DNA of 64,000 nt, taken from contig NZ_JAGEOJ010000008.1 in the NCBI RefSeq assembly GCF_017573505.1, forward strand, positions 310,001 through 374,000. The letters run 5' to 3'. Each line of letters starts with the position of its first letter. Position 1 is the stretch's first letter. Origin of the DNA: Actinomadura barringtoniae (GTDB taxonomy: Bacteria > Actinomycetota > Actinomycetes > Streptosporangiales > Streptosporangiaceae). The notes under the pieces were generated by a model. The model searched no databases and was not told where the DNA came from. It saw nothing but the letters and a program-made list of their open reading frames with translations. This document shows, one piece after another, positions 27,726 to 38,233 of this stretch. The position numbers were made by a program, and so were the translations under genes.

Positions 27726-28459
27726 CTAGGCCTCGGGGGCGTCCGCGGGGCGCAGGCTCGCGAAGCCGTCGGCGCGGGCGGCGTTGATGGCCAGGATGCC
27801 GACGGTGGCGATGGTGTTGTGGATCTCGCCGGCCAGCACCTTGCGGACCGCCTCCTCCAGCGGCACCCAGACGGCCGGCATGTCGGCCTCCTCGTGCACG
27901 CGGGCGAAATCGATCTGGTCGTCCGGGATCTTGGTCACGTCGCGGGCCAGGAAGACCCGGACGCGCTCGTTCGACATGCCCGACGACGGGAAGATGTCGA
28001 CCAGGGTGTCCCAGCGGCCGGCCTTGTAGCCGGCCTCTTCGAGCAGCTCGCGCTCGGCGAGGCTCTGCAGGGACTCCCCCTTGACGTCGCGGAGCCCGGC
28101 GGGCGCCTCCCAGAGCAGCTGGCCGACGGGGTGGCGGTACTGCCGGATCAGCAGCACGCGGCCCTCGTCGTCCAGCGCCAGGGTGCCGACGGCGCCGAGA
28201 TGCTCGATGACGTCGCGCGTCACGACCTCGCTGCCGCCCTCGCCGTCGGGCATCCGCACGTCGTCGCTGCGCACGTTGAACACGTGGCCCTCGAACTTCT
28301 GCTTGCTGCCGAGGGTCTCCCAGCGCTGGGGAACGTCCACGACGTGCTCGGGGCCGAGTTCTTCGATCCCGCTCTGCTCGCCGGTCCCGCTCTGCTCGCC
28401 GGTCCCGCTCTGCTCGCCGGTCCCGTTCAGCTCGCCGGTCTCGTTCTGCTCGCCGTCGC

Positions 28460-28463
<4 letters not shown>
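27726..28463 (-). CDS. Nudix hydrolase, ADP-ribose pyrophosphatase type
   Basis: 245 residues. The Nudix box region is APAGLRDVKGESLQSLAERELLEEAGY, with the same one-residue insertion as mycobacterial ADP-ribose pyrophosphatase. HEEADMPAVWVPLEEA and SSGMSNERVRVFLARD are typical neighbours. It probably cleaves ADP-ribose to AMP and ribose-5-phosphate. The ATG overlaps the pyrG stop (ATGA), the usual actinobacterial arrangement. The N-terminal 35 residues are a repeat, GTGEQS three times with flanking variants, encoded by an 18-bp tandem array. Confidence 0.9.
28363..28452. repeat. 18-bp in-frame array at the 5' end of the Nudix gene
   Basis: Five 18-bp units (CCGGTCCCGCTCTGCTCG and variants) encode the hexapeptide repeat GTGEQS before the Nudix domain. 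Confidence 0.9.
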
Positions 28464-30193
<1,730 letters not shown>

Positions 30194-30541
30194 GGGCCAC
30201 CAGGATAACAGCCGGACGGACCCGGGGCGCCCGGGACCTGATCGGTACCGTGTGTCGCGCTCCAGGTCAGCGGCGGCAGGGCCGGTGCGGCGGGCCCTGT
30301 GGGCGCCCGGCGCGGCCCTGTCGAGGCTCCGCGGACGCCCGGCGGGGGTCGGTCCCGCCGGGCGGCGAAGGTGTGTGCGGGGTCGGCGGTCCCGGGGTGG
30401 GCCGGTTCCGGGGTCGGCCGGTTCCGGGGGCCGGTTCAGGAGTCGGCCGGTTCCGGGGTGGGCGGTTCCGGTTCCGGGGGGTACGGGTCGGGATCCGGGG
30501 ACGGGTGTCGGGATCCGGGGGTTGGGGGTCGGGGGTCGGGA
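30194..30541. repeat. Non-coding G-rich tandem region downstream of the coiled-coil gene
   Basis: 348 bases without a gene. From about 30340 to 30541 it consists of 15- to 20-bp variants of CCGGTTCCGGGGTCGG and TCGGGATCCGGGG. Many GGGG runs on the plus strand could form G-quadruplexes. The array reaches the TGA of the coiled-coil gene. The rest is the pyrG upstream region, in which I see no clear promoter. Confidence 0.75.
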
Positions 30542-32134
30542 TCAGAGCCGGGGGGCGGCGGTGGGCATGATCGTGCGCAGCTGCCGGGTGAGCTCGTCGA
30601 TGAGCGAACGCGCCTGGTCGGCGGCGTTGCGGGCCTGGTCGCGCTCCTGGGACAGCTCGGCGATCTGCGCGCGCTGCTCGGTGACGGCCTGGGCCAGCTG
30701 GTCGACCCACTGCTCGCGTTCGGCGAGCTTCTCGGCGATCTGCTCGCGTTCGGCGGTCACCGCGCGCACTCCGGCCGCGGCCTTCTCCAGCTCGCGGGCG
30801 GCCTGGTCGGCGCGGCCGCGGGCCAGCGTGCTCTCGGACTCGACCCTGGCCTGCGCCTGGACGGCGGCCTCGCGGCCCCGTTCGGCGACGTCGCGGGCCT
30901 GCTCGGCCTTCTTGGCCGCCTCCAGGGACTGGGCGGCGGTGTCGAGGGCCTGCTGGCGTTCGGTCTCGGCGTCGGCGGCGCGGCGGCGCGCGTCCTCGGC
31001 GTCCTTGGCGGCCGCGGCGGTGGCGTGCTGCAGGTTCTGCGCGGTCATCTCGGCGTCGCCCAGCTTGGCGCGCAGGCCCGACAGCTCGGCGTGCGCGGCC
31101 TCCAGGGCGCGGGAGATCTCCCCGGCCTGCTCGCTCACCCGGTCGCGCTCGGCCTCGGCGCTGCGGCGGGCGCTCACGGCGTCCTCGACGGCGCGGTTGG
31201 CGTCGTCGCGGGCCTCGCTCATCGCGTCCCGCTGGGTGATGGCCTGCCGTACGGTCGCCTCGGCCTCGGCCACGCGGCGCTCGTGCTGCTCGACCTGGGC
31301 CTGGGCGGCCTCGGTCTGGGCGCGGTGGTGGTCCACCTGGACGCGGGCCTGCTCGGCGAGGGCCTTGGCCTGCTCGGCCTGGCCCCGGGCCTGGTCGGCC
31401 TGGGCGCGGCCCTGCTGGGCCTGGTTCCAGGCCGCGGCGGCGTCGCGCTGGGTGTTCTCCTTCTCGGCCTGCAGGGCGGCGATCTGGTTCTGCGCCTCCT
31501 GCTGGGCCTCGGCGAGGAGACGTTCGGCCTCCACGGCACGGCGGTCGGCCTGCTCGGCCTGCCCGCGGGCGCGCTGCACCTCGCCCCAGGCGGCCGCGGC
31601 GTCGCGCTGCGAGGACTCCTTCTCGGCCTGCAGCGAGGCGACCTGGTTCTGCGCCTCCTGCTGCGCCTCGGCCATGCGGCGTTCGGCCTCGACCGCGCGG
31701 CGGTCGGCCTGCTCGGCCTGGCCGCGGGCGCGCTGCACCTCGCCCCAGGCGGCGGCGGCGTCGCGTGCGGACGCCTCCTTGTCGGCCTGGAGGGAGGCGA
31801 CCTGGGAGGCCGCGTCGGTCTGGGCCTCGGAGACCTTGCGCTCTCCAGCGGCCAGCGCGTCGCCGATGAGGTCGGCCATCTGGCGCAACCGCTCGACGAT
31901 GTCCCAGGGCTGCGCCTCCTGCCGCTCCGGCTCGCTGCGCGCGGCCTCGGCGGCTGACTGCTGCTGCTTCTGCTGTTGCTGGGACTGCTGCTGTTGCTGG
32001 GCCACCTTCTGCAGGGCCTGGATGGGCACGTCGGGCTGCGGCCCCGGATCACGTCCCGGGATCGGCCAGGGCGAGCCGGCGTCCGGGACGGGACGCGAAC
32101 CACCCGATCCGTTGAGATCGCTCACGGAAAGCAC
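30542..32134 (-). CDS. Long coiled-coil protein with 53-residue repeats
   Basis: 530 residues; a GTG three codons inside is an alternative start. A Pro/Gly-rich N-terminus of about 40 residues and a glutamine run (QQQQQSQQQQKQQQ, 46-59) precede some 400 residues of uninterrupted Ala/Glu/Gln/Arg-rich coiled coil. Residues about 111-163, 164-216 and a third, more divergent copy are a 53-residue repeat beginning Q(V/I)A(S/A)LQA(D/E)KE and including RDAAAAWGEVQRARGQAEQA. It resembles in style the actinomycete polar coiled-coil proteins (Scy, FilP) but I cannot assign it to either. A structural or scaffold role is likely. Confidence 0.8.
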   Translation of the reverse strand: MLSVSDLNGSGGSRPVPDAGSPWPIPGRDPGPQPDVPIQALQKVAQQQQQSQQQQKQQQSAAEAARSEPERQEAQPWDIVERLRQMADLIGDALAAGERKVSEAQTDAASQVASLQADKEASARDAAAAWGEVQRARGQAEQADRRAVEAERRMAEAQQEAQNQVASLQAEKESSQRDAAAAWGEVQRARGQAEQADRRAVEAERLLAEAQQEAQNQIAALQAEKENTQRDAAAAWNQAQQGRAQADQARGQAEQAKALAEQARVQVDHHRAQTEAAQAQVEQHERRVAEAEATVRQAITQRDAMSEARDDANRAVEDAVSARRSAEAERDRVSEQAGEISRALEAAHAELSGLRAKLGDAEMTAQNLQHATAAAAKDAEDARRRAADAETERQQALDTAAQSLEAAKKAEQARDVAERGREAAVQAQARVESESTLARGRADQAARELEKAAAGVRAVTAEREQIAEKLAEREQWVDQLAQAVTEQRAQIAELSQERDQARNAADQARSLIDELTRQLRTIMPTAAPRL

Positions 32135-32265
32135 TCTAGTGGGGACCCGGACAGCGTTTGCCCAGTTTGGGGTTTAGTTTCTTGATCCTCACGGTCTATT
32201 CGCGCTTGAGACCGCGTGGTAAGGGTCCGCCGGAAGGGGCCCACGAGGTGGAAGAATCACAGCTC

Positions 32266-33231
32266 ATGGAGCTTCGGACCCTGTATCCGCCGATCGAGCC
32301 CTACGAATCCGGGCTGCTCGACGTCGGCGACGGCAATCAGATCTATTGGGAGGCCTGCGGAAACCCCGACGGCAAGCCCGTGGTCATGCTGCACGGCGGG
32401 CCGGGCGCGGGGTGCGGCCCCGAGCACCGGCAGCAGTGGGACCCGCAGGCCTACCGGATCGTTCTGTTCGATCAGCGCAACTGTGGCCGGAGCAGGCCGC
32501 ACGCCAGCGATCCGGCGGTCTCCCTGGAGAACAACACCACCTGGACGCTCGTCGCCGACATGGAACTGCTGCGCGAGCACCTGGGCATCGACCGCTGGCA
32601 GGTGTTCGGCGGCTCCTGGGGCAGCGCGCTGTCGCTGGCGTACGCGCAGACGCATCCGGACCGGGTGACCGAGCTCGTGCTGCGCGGGATCTTCACGCTG
32701 CGGCCCTTCGAGCTCTACTGGTTCTACCAGGAGGGCGCGTCGCTCCTTTATCCCGACCTGTGGGAGAAGTACCTCGAGCCGATCCCCGAGGACGACCGCG
32801 ACGACCTGATCAGCGCCTACGCCGAGCGGTTGGCCTCCGCCGACGCCGACGTACGGGTGACGGCGGCCAAGGCCTGGACGCAGTGGGAGGCCGGGACGAT
32901 CCGCCTGCGCCCCGACGAGAAGGCGATCGAGGAGGCGGGCGAGGCCGACAGCGCCGTGGCGTTCGCCCGGATCGAGAACCACTACTTCGTGAACGAGGGC
33001 TTCTTCGAGGACGAGCAGCTCATCGCGAACGTGGACAAGATCCGGCACATCCCGGCGGTGATCGTTCAGGGCCGGTACGACGTGTGCACCCCGCCCGCGA
33101 CCGCGTGGGACCTGCACCGGGCCTGGCCCGAGGCCGAGTTCCACATGGTCGACGACGCGGGCCACGCGTTCACCGAGCCCGGCATCACCCACCACCTCAT
33201 CGAGGCGACCGACCGCTTCGCCAAGGGCTGA
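32266..33231 (+). CDS. pip: Prolyl iminopeptidase-like S33 hydrolase, copy 1
   Basis: 321 residues. The oxyanion region HGGPGAGCG, DQRNCGRS, the nucleophile elbow GGSWGS, and the late Asp (QGRYDVCTP) and His (DDAGHAF) form a complete alpha/beta catalytic triad of family S33. It releases N-terminal proline in the cytoplasm. The ATG at 32266 matches the start of the second copy (45535) and is behind GGAAG. The two copies share most motifs and both are followed directly by tandem repeat arrays. Confidence 0.9.
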   Translation: MELRTLYPPIEPYESGLLDVGDGNQIYWEACGNPDGKPVVMLHGGPGAGCGPEHRQQWDPQAYRIVLFDQRNCGRSRPHASDPAVSLENNTTWTLVADMELLREHLGIDRWQVFGGSWGSALSLAYAQTHPDRVTELVLRGIFTLRPFELYWFYQEGASLLYPDLWEKYLEPIPEDDRDDLISAYAERLASADADVRVTAAKAWTQWEAGTIRLRPDEKAIEEAGEADSAVAFARIENHYFVNEGFFEDEQLIANVDKIRHIPAVIVQGRYDVCTPPATAWDLHRAWPEAEFHMVDDAGHAFTEPGITHHLIEATDRFAKG

Positions 33232-33357
33232 GCCGAGCCCCGCCCAGAGACGGGCGCTCAGCGCCGAGACACGCGCTGAGCCAGGCGCTGAGCCAGGCGC
33301 TGAGCCAGGCGCCGAGACACGCGCTGAGCCAGGCGCTGAGACACGCGGGCCGCTCCA
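33224..33357. repeat. 12-bp tandem array starting at the pip copy 1 stop codon
   Basis: Units of GCGCTGAGCCAG and variants begin at the last codons (GGC TGA) and run for about 130 bases. CTGAG in each unit re-creates the stop-codon context. Confidence 0.85.
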
Positions 33358-33397
33358 CACTCACCGGGGGCGGCCCGCGCGGTCCCACGTGCCCAGG

Positions 33398-35164
33398 TCA
33401 GCTCACGGCCGGGGCGTCGACGGCCCAGTACCAGTTGTTGTCGGCGTTCGACAGGCGCCACTTCACCGTCATCTTCTGCGCGCCGGACGGCACCGAGACC
33501 GTCAGCTTCTCCAGCTTGGCCCTGGCGTCGGCGGTGCAGGCGAGGACCTGCTGGTCGGCGCCGCCGTCAAAGGAGACCAGCACCTGGGCCTTCTGGGCGC
33601 CCTCCTGCAGGTAGTGGGAGCCGAAGGACAGGTTCACGCTGCTCTTGCCGGCCACGGTGTAGGCGGGCGAGACGAGCGTGCTGTTGAACGTTCCGCTGAA
33701 GCTCCTGTCGGCCCATTCGTCGGAGTCGGCGACCGCGAAGACGCCGCGCTCGCGCACGTTGTTCTCCCTGTTCTGGCCGCGCTGGGCGTAGGTCCAGAAG
33801 TCGTCGTCGGTGAAGTTCCAGCCGTGCCACTCGGTGACCCCGCCGGTGCCCATCCCGGTGTTGTCGATCTTCCAGCCGGACGGCGCGGCGCCGGTCCAGC
33901 CGAGGACCGAGGCGGGGATGCCGGTCTCGTCCACGCGCGGCTTGAGGCTTCCCGCGAGCGCGTCGAACGGGTCGTTCACCGCGGTCGTGACCGGCTTGCC
34001 GTCCATGGCGGCGGGACGGGCGACGCCCAGGTAGTCCATGGCGGTCGCGGCGACGTCCACGTTGCGGGGCTTGACGGCGGGCACGCTGTGCGCCACGCCC
34101 GGCCCGGCCGCGACCACGAACGACTGGCGCTCCTGCCAGGAGTCGCCGCCGTGGCCGCCCGCGTCGGTGTGCCCGTGGTCGGTGGTGACGACGAACAGCC
34201 ACTCCTCCTGGGCGTAGGTCGGGCGGCTCTTGATCGCCGAGATGACCTGGCCGACCTGCGTGTCCATGGTCTCGATGGCCTGCGCGTACTGGGTGCTGGC
34301 GCCACCGTGCTCGTGCCCGGCCTCGTCCACGTTGCCCAGGTAGACGAACGAGGCGTCGGGGCCGTTGGCCTTGATGTAGGAGGACGCGTCGGTCGTGATC
34401 TTGGCGTCGTCGGCCGGGTAGCCGTCGGCGTCGCCATCCAGAACGTATTTACGGTCAACCGAATTGGTCATGATGCGATCACTGATCGGCTTCCAGTCCA
34501 GCGCCGCGTAGGTCTTGTAGGCGGTGTTGGAGCGCTCGATCCGAGTCAGGAAGTCCGGATAGCTCGCCAGGTCGTTGCCGCTGAAGGAGTTGTCGACGAC
34601 CTTGTGCTTGTCGGGCCAGACGCCCGTCAGGTTCGTCGACCAGCCCGGGCCGCTGGAGGTCTGGGCCAGCGGCGGCGCGTACAGCCAGCTCTGGCTCGCG
34701 TAGCCGCTGCCGATGAGTGCCTTGATGTTGGGCGCACTGGCCGCCTGCAGCTTGTCCCAGCGAGTGCCGTCGGTGCCGAAGACGACCACGTGCCGCTTGC
34801 TCCCGGGCGCAGCGGCAGCGCGTACGGCAGGCGCGGCGGCAGCGCGTACGGCAGCACCAGGAGCAGCGGGAACACTGGGAGCCGCCTGGGCGGCGTGGAT
34901 CGGGAGCAGGCCCGCGGTCGCCAGGACGGCGGCCACGGCGAGCGGCACGCGTACCGGCGCCATGCGAACGAGACGGACAGACACGCGCACGGGACGGACA
35001 GCAGACGAGCGTGCGGGACGGACAGCAGACCAGCGTGCGGGACGGACAGGCGACACGCGTGCGGGACGGACAGCAGACCTGCACGTGGGACGGAGCAGAG
35101 ACGTGCGTGCGGGAGACGTGCGTGCGGGAGACGTGCGTGCGGGAGACGTGCGTCGAGGGGACAT
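33398..35164 (-). CDS. Secreted type I phosphodiesterase / alkaline phosphatase family protein
   Basis: 588 residues from the ATG at 35164, which has GGAAGGGCGAGG upstream. An alternative start at 34963 gives a standard signal peptide (MAPVRVPLAVAAVLATAGL..HAAQA) without a ribosome site. The catalytic domain begins HVVVFGTDGTRWDKL and contains the nucleophile region LAQTSSGPGWSTNLTG, VDEAGHEHG and TTDHGHTDAGGHGG, the metal-binding set of the sulfatase/nucleotide-pyrophosphatase superfamily. A C-terminal beta domain of about 130 residues follows. If the longer start is right, 67 Arg/Ser/Pro-rich repeat residues precede the signal peptide. Confidence 0.85.
   Translation of the reverse strand: MSPRRTSPARTSPARTSPARTSLLRPTCRSAVRPARVSPVRPARWSAVRPARSSAVRPVRVSVRLVRMAPVRVPLAVAAVLATAGLLPIHAAQAAPSVPAAPGAAVRAAAAPAVRAAAAPGSKRHVVVFGTDGTRWDKLQAASAPNIKALIGSGYASQSWLYAPPLAQTSSGPGWSTNLTGVWPDKHKVVDNSFSGNDLASYPDFLTRIERSNTAYKTYAALDWKPISDRIMTNSVDRKYVLDGDADGYPADDAKITTDASSYIKANGPDASFVYLGNVDEAGHEHGGASTQYAQAIETMDTQVGQVISAIKSRPTYAQEEWLFVVTTDHGHTDAGGHGGDSWQERQSFVVAAGPGVAHSVPAVKPRNVDVAATAMDYLGVARPAAMDGKPVTTAVNDPFDALAGSLKPRVDETGIPASVLGWTGAAPSGWKIDNTGMGTGGVTEWHGWNFTDDDFWTYAQRGQNRENNVRERGVFAVADSDEWADRSFSGTFNSTLVSPAYTVAGKSSVNLSFGSHYLQEGAQKAQVLVSFDGGADQQVLACTADARAKLEKLTVSVPSGAQKMTVKWRLSNADNNWYWAVDAPAVS
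34990..35160. repeat. 15- and 24-bp tandem arrays at the 5' end of the phosphodiesterase gene
   Basis: ACGTGCGTGCGGGAG is repeated about four times (35100-35155), preceded by several GACGGACAGCAGAC-type units. If translated they encode TSPAR repeats and AVRPAR-type repeats. Confidence 0.8.
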
Positions 35165-35712
35165 GCCTCGCCCTTCCGGGTCGGGGGGTGCTTCCGTCCC
35201 GATCCGAGCAGCGGGCGGGGGCGGCGCCCAGAGGGTTCCGGCGATGGCGGCCATAGCGGTGGGCTATGGGCGGGCGGCGGCCAAGGTCACCGGCGCCGGG
35301 CGCCTGAGCGGCGGGATTCCGGTTCACCCAGATTTCGCTTGCGACGCACGCCTTCTGCACATCGTTGTCATTAAGAACGAGTGATTCAGGTCACACAAAT
35401 GTAATCGGCCATCGCCGCCCGACGAACCGGCTTTTACGCAGCGTGATCAGTTTGGGTCCCGGCCAGGTCACCGCGGGCGACCCCCGGATCACCCCTGCTG
35501 AGAGGGGCTATTTGATGCGTTCTGAGCGGTTTGCAGAAGCGAATCACAACCCTGGACCCGAGTAATCGGCTACCCCTACCCGGGGCATGAGCAGGCAAAC
35601 ATCACCCAGGTAACAATCAAGGACGGCCTTCCAGGAACCACGGGTAAGTTGCCTGGACATGGCAATAAAACCCTTGCAATCACGACCACCGCGACGAGAG
35701 GGAACCCCGGAC
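35165..35712. promoter_or_regulatory. Divergent promoter region of the phosphodiesterase and ect genes
   Basis: 548 bases without a convincing gene. The stretch 35360-35450 is AT-richer than its surroundings and probably holds the divergent promoters. The ect cluster is usually induced by salt or heat, but I recognise no specific operator. CACCCCTGCTGAGAGGGG at 35492-35509 could form a small hairpin. Confidence 0.4.
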
Positions 35713-36189
35713 ATGCGCCTCCTGGAGCCGAGTCTCGAGGATGGCCGGGAGTTGTGGCGGATGGCAAGGGATTCTCAGGTTCTGGATGTCAACTCGCCCT
35801 ACAGCTACGCCCTCTGGTGCCGCGACTTCGCCGACACGTCGGTGGTCGCCCGTGCAGGCGACGAGACATGCGGATTCATCACCGGTTACGTGCGCCCCCA
35901 GCAGCCGGACACCTTCTTCGTCTGGCAGGTCGCGGTCGACCAGGCTCACCGCGGCAAGGGACTGGCGCGACGCATGCTGGACCGGCTGGGCGACCGGATG
36001 GCCGAGCGCGGCTGCCGGTTCATGGAGGCCACGGTGACCCCCGACAACACCGCCTCGACGGCGATGTTCGAGTCGTTCGCGCGGGACCGCGACTGCGAGC
36101 TGGTGCGCCGGCCGCTGTTCGGCTCCGAGCACTTCCCGCCGGGCACCGGGCACGACCCGGAGGTCCTCTTCAAGATCGGCCCTCTGTAG
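35713..36189 (+). CDS. ectA: L-2,4-diaminobutyrate N-acetyltransferase
   Basis: 158 residues. The GNAT fold is visible in FFVWQVAVDQAHRGKGLARRML (acetyl-CoA-binding Q/RxxGxG/A region) and MEATVTPDNTASTAMFESFARDR. LDVNSPYSYALWCRDFADTSVVA is typical of EctA. It acetylates diaminobutyrate, the second step of ectoine synthesis. The ATG at 35713 is behind GAGAGGGAA; an ATG 18 codons earlier has no ribosome site. A gap of about 200 bases separates it from ectB. Confidence 0.93.
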   Translation: MRLLEPSLEDGRELWRMARDSQVLDVNSPYSYALWCRDFADTSVVARAGDETCGFITGYVRPQQPDTFFVWQVAVDQAHRGKGLARRMLDRLGDRMAERGCRFMEATVTPDNTASTAMFESFARDRDCELVRRPLFGSEHFPPGTGHDPEVLFKIGPL

Positions 36190-36390
36190 CCATCCCTTCC
36201 ATGCGGCAGGAGGCCCGTCAGGGCCCCCCGAAGCGAGGCGTGCGGCCGATGCCGCGCGGCCCGCCGGCGCCCGCTGCGCCAGACCGGACCGCTCCCCCGA
36301 ACGCAGCTCGCCTGCCCGCAACGCGCACGGCCCGCAGCTCGCACGGCCCGACCACCCCACCACGCACCACCACACCGCCGGAGGATGCAC
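36190..36390. other. ectA-ectB intergenic region
   Basis: About 200 bases with no gene. It contains a run of C and G (CAGGGCCCCCCGAAG) and short repeats of CGCAGCTCGC and CACGGCCCG, but no recognisable terminator. The ribosome site of ectB (GGAGG) is at its end. Confidence 0.4.
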
Positions 36391-37653
36391 ATGGACGTAT
36401 TCGCTCGTCTCGAGTCCGAAGTACGCGGCTACTGCCGAGGCTGGCCCGCGGTGTTCACCACTGCCAAGGGCAGCTACATCACCGATGAGAACGGCAAGAC
36501 CTTCCTGGACTTCTTCGCCGGCGCGGGCACGCTCAATTACGGGCACAACAACCCGGACCTGAAACGCCGCCTGATGGAGTACCTCGAGGGCGACGCGATC
36601 GTGCACAGCCTCGACATGTACACGACCGCCAAACGCGACTTCCTCGAGCGTTTCAACGAGATCGTCCTGGCCCCCCGGGACCTCGACTACAAGGTGCAGT
36701 TCCCCGGCCCCGCGGGCAACCACTCGGTGGAGGCGGCGCTCAAGCTGGCCCGCAAGTACACCGGCCGCGAGACCATCGTGAGCTTCACCAACGCCTTCCA
36801 CGGCATGACGCTCGGCGCGCTCGCGGTGACCGGCAACTCGATGAAGCGCACCGGCGCCGGCGTCCCGCTCGGTCACGGCGTGGCGATGCCGTACGACAAC
36901 TACCTCGACGGCCGCACGCCCGACTTCCTGCTCTTCGAGACGATGCTCGACGACAGCGGCAGCGGCCTGGACAAGCCCGCCGCCGTGATCGTGGAGACCG
37001 TTCAGGGCGAGGGCGGCATCAACGTGGCCAGCGCCGACTGGCTGCGTCACCTGTCCGACCTGTGCAAGCGCCACGACATCCTGCTCATCGTCGACGACGT
37101 GCAGATGGGCTGCGGCCGGACCGGCCCGTTCTTCAGCTTCGAGGACGCCGGGATCAAGCCCGACATCGTCTGCCTGTCCAAGTCGCTCAGCGGCTACGGG
37201 CTGCCGTTCGCGGTGACGCTGATGCGCCCCGAGCTGGACGTCTGGGAGCCCGGCGAGCACAACGGAACGTTCCGCGGCTTCAACCCCGCGTTCGTCACCG
37301 CCACCGCCGCGCTGGAGGACTTCTGGACCGGCGAGGGCATGGAGAAGCAGACCCTGGCCAAGGGCGAGCAGATCGAGCGCGCGCTGAACGAGATCGCGCT
37401 CGAGCACGCCGGCGCCGTCGACACCGTCCGCGGCCGCGGGCTGGTCTGGGGCATGGTCATGCGCGACCCGGAGATGGCCTCCAAGGTCTGCGCCGAGGCG
37501 TTCCAGCGCGGCCTGCTGATGGAGACCTCCGGTCCCGAGAGCGAGGTCGTGAAGCTGCTGCCGCCGCTCACCGTGACCGAGGCCGAGCTGGACCAGGGCC
37601 TGGCGATCATCGCCGAGGCCATGCGCGCCGTCCGCACCCCGGTCACCGCCTGA
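36391..37653 (+). CDS. ectB: Diaminobutyrate--2-oxoglutarate transaminase
   Basis: 420 residues. A class III aminotransferase: FFAGAGTLNYGHNNP, PGPAGNHSVEAALKLARK (cofactor phosphate), VIVETVQGEGGINVAS, LLIVDDVQMGCGRTG and the PLP lysine in CLSKSLSGYG. It forms L-2,4-diaminobutyrate from aspartate semialdehyde, the first ectoine step. Of two in-frame ATGs six bases apart, 36391 has the right spacing from GGAGG. The stop codon lies in a tandem array that fills the gap to ectC. Confidence 0.96.
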   Translation: MDVFARLESEVRGYCRGWPAVFTTAKGSYITDENGKTFLDFFAGAGTLNYGHNNPDLKRRLMEYLEGDAIVHSLDMYTTAKRDFLERFNEIVLAPRDLDYKVQFPGPAGNHSVEAALKLARKYTGRETIVSFTNAFHGMTLGALAVTGNSMKRTGAGVPLGHGVAMPYDNYLDGRTPDFLLFETMLDDSGSGLDKPAAVIVETVQGEGGINVASADWLRHLSDLCKRHDILLIVDDVQMGCGRTGPFFSFEDAGIKPDIVCLSKSLSGYGLPFAVTLMRPELDVWEPGEHNGTFRGFNPAFVTATAALEDFWTGEGMEKQTLAKGEQIERALNEIALEHAGAVDTVRGRGLVWGMVMRDPEMASKVCAEAFQRGLLMETSGPESEVVKLLPPLTVTEAELDQGLAIIAEAMRAVRTPVTA

Positions 37654-37783
37654 CGGTCACCGCCTGACCGTCACCGCCGACCGGCCACCGCCTGACCGGT
37701 CACAGCCTGACTGTCACCGCCGACCGGTCACAGCCTGACCGGTCACAGCCTGACCGGCCACCGCCTGACCGGTCGGCGGCGGA
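37641..37783. repeat. 13-15-bp tandem array starting at the ectB stop codon
   Basis: About nine units of GGTCACCGCCTGACC and variants begin at the last codons of ectB (GTC ACC GCC TGA) and continue to within 55 bases of ectC. Most units repeat the TGA. The ACCGGTCA content gives self-complementary pairing within and between units. Confidence 0.9.
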
Positions 37784-37837
37784 CCGCCTCACGACCAGCG
37801 ACAAGAAGGACAGCAACACCCGAGGAGAGAGAAAAGC

Positions 37838-38233
37838 ATGATCGTACGGTCCCTACAGGAGATTCTCGGCACCGATCGCGATGTCAAGGCCGAGACCTGG
37901 ACCAGCCGCCGGTTCGTCCTCGCCAAGGAGGGCGTCGGCTTCTCGATGCACGACACCGTGCTGTACGCGGGCACCGAGACCAAGATGTGGTACGCCAACC
38001 ACATCGAGGCCGTCTACTGCATCGAGGGCCACGGCGAGCTGGTCAACGACGAGACCGGCGACAAGCACCGCATCGAGCCGGGCGTGATGTACCTGCTCGA
38101 CGGTCATGAGCACCACACCCTTCGTGCTCATACCGATGTGCGCACGGTCTGCGTGTTCAACCCACCCGTCACCGGGCGCGAAGTCCACGACGAGAACGGT
38201 GTCTACCCGCTGCTCACCGAGGAGGACGCATGA
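37838..38233 (+). CDS. ectC: L-ectoine synthase
   Basis: 131 residues, a cupin. MIVRSLQEILGTDRDV, GFSMHDTVLYAGTETKMWYANHIEAVYCIEGHGEL and MYLLDGHEHHTLRA match EctC, including the metal-binding and substrate residues (Glu in HIEAVYC, His in GHEHH). It cyclises N-gamma-acetyl-diaminobutyrate to ectoine. The ATG follows GAGGAGAGAG. It overlaps ectD by ATGA. Confidence 0.97.
   Translation: MIVRSLQEILGTDRDVKAETWTSRRFVLAKEGVGFSMHDTVLYAGTETKMWYANHIEAVYCIEGHGELVNDETGDKHRIEPGVMYLLDGHEHHTLRAHTDVRTVCVFNPPVTGREVHDENGVYPLLTEEDA

Noticed and set aside
35365..35565. 66-codon frame in the phosphodiesterase-ectA gap
   Set aside because: No ribosome site, no domain and unusual composition. It lies in a region that looks like divergent promoters.
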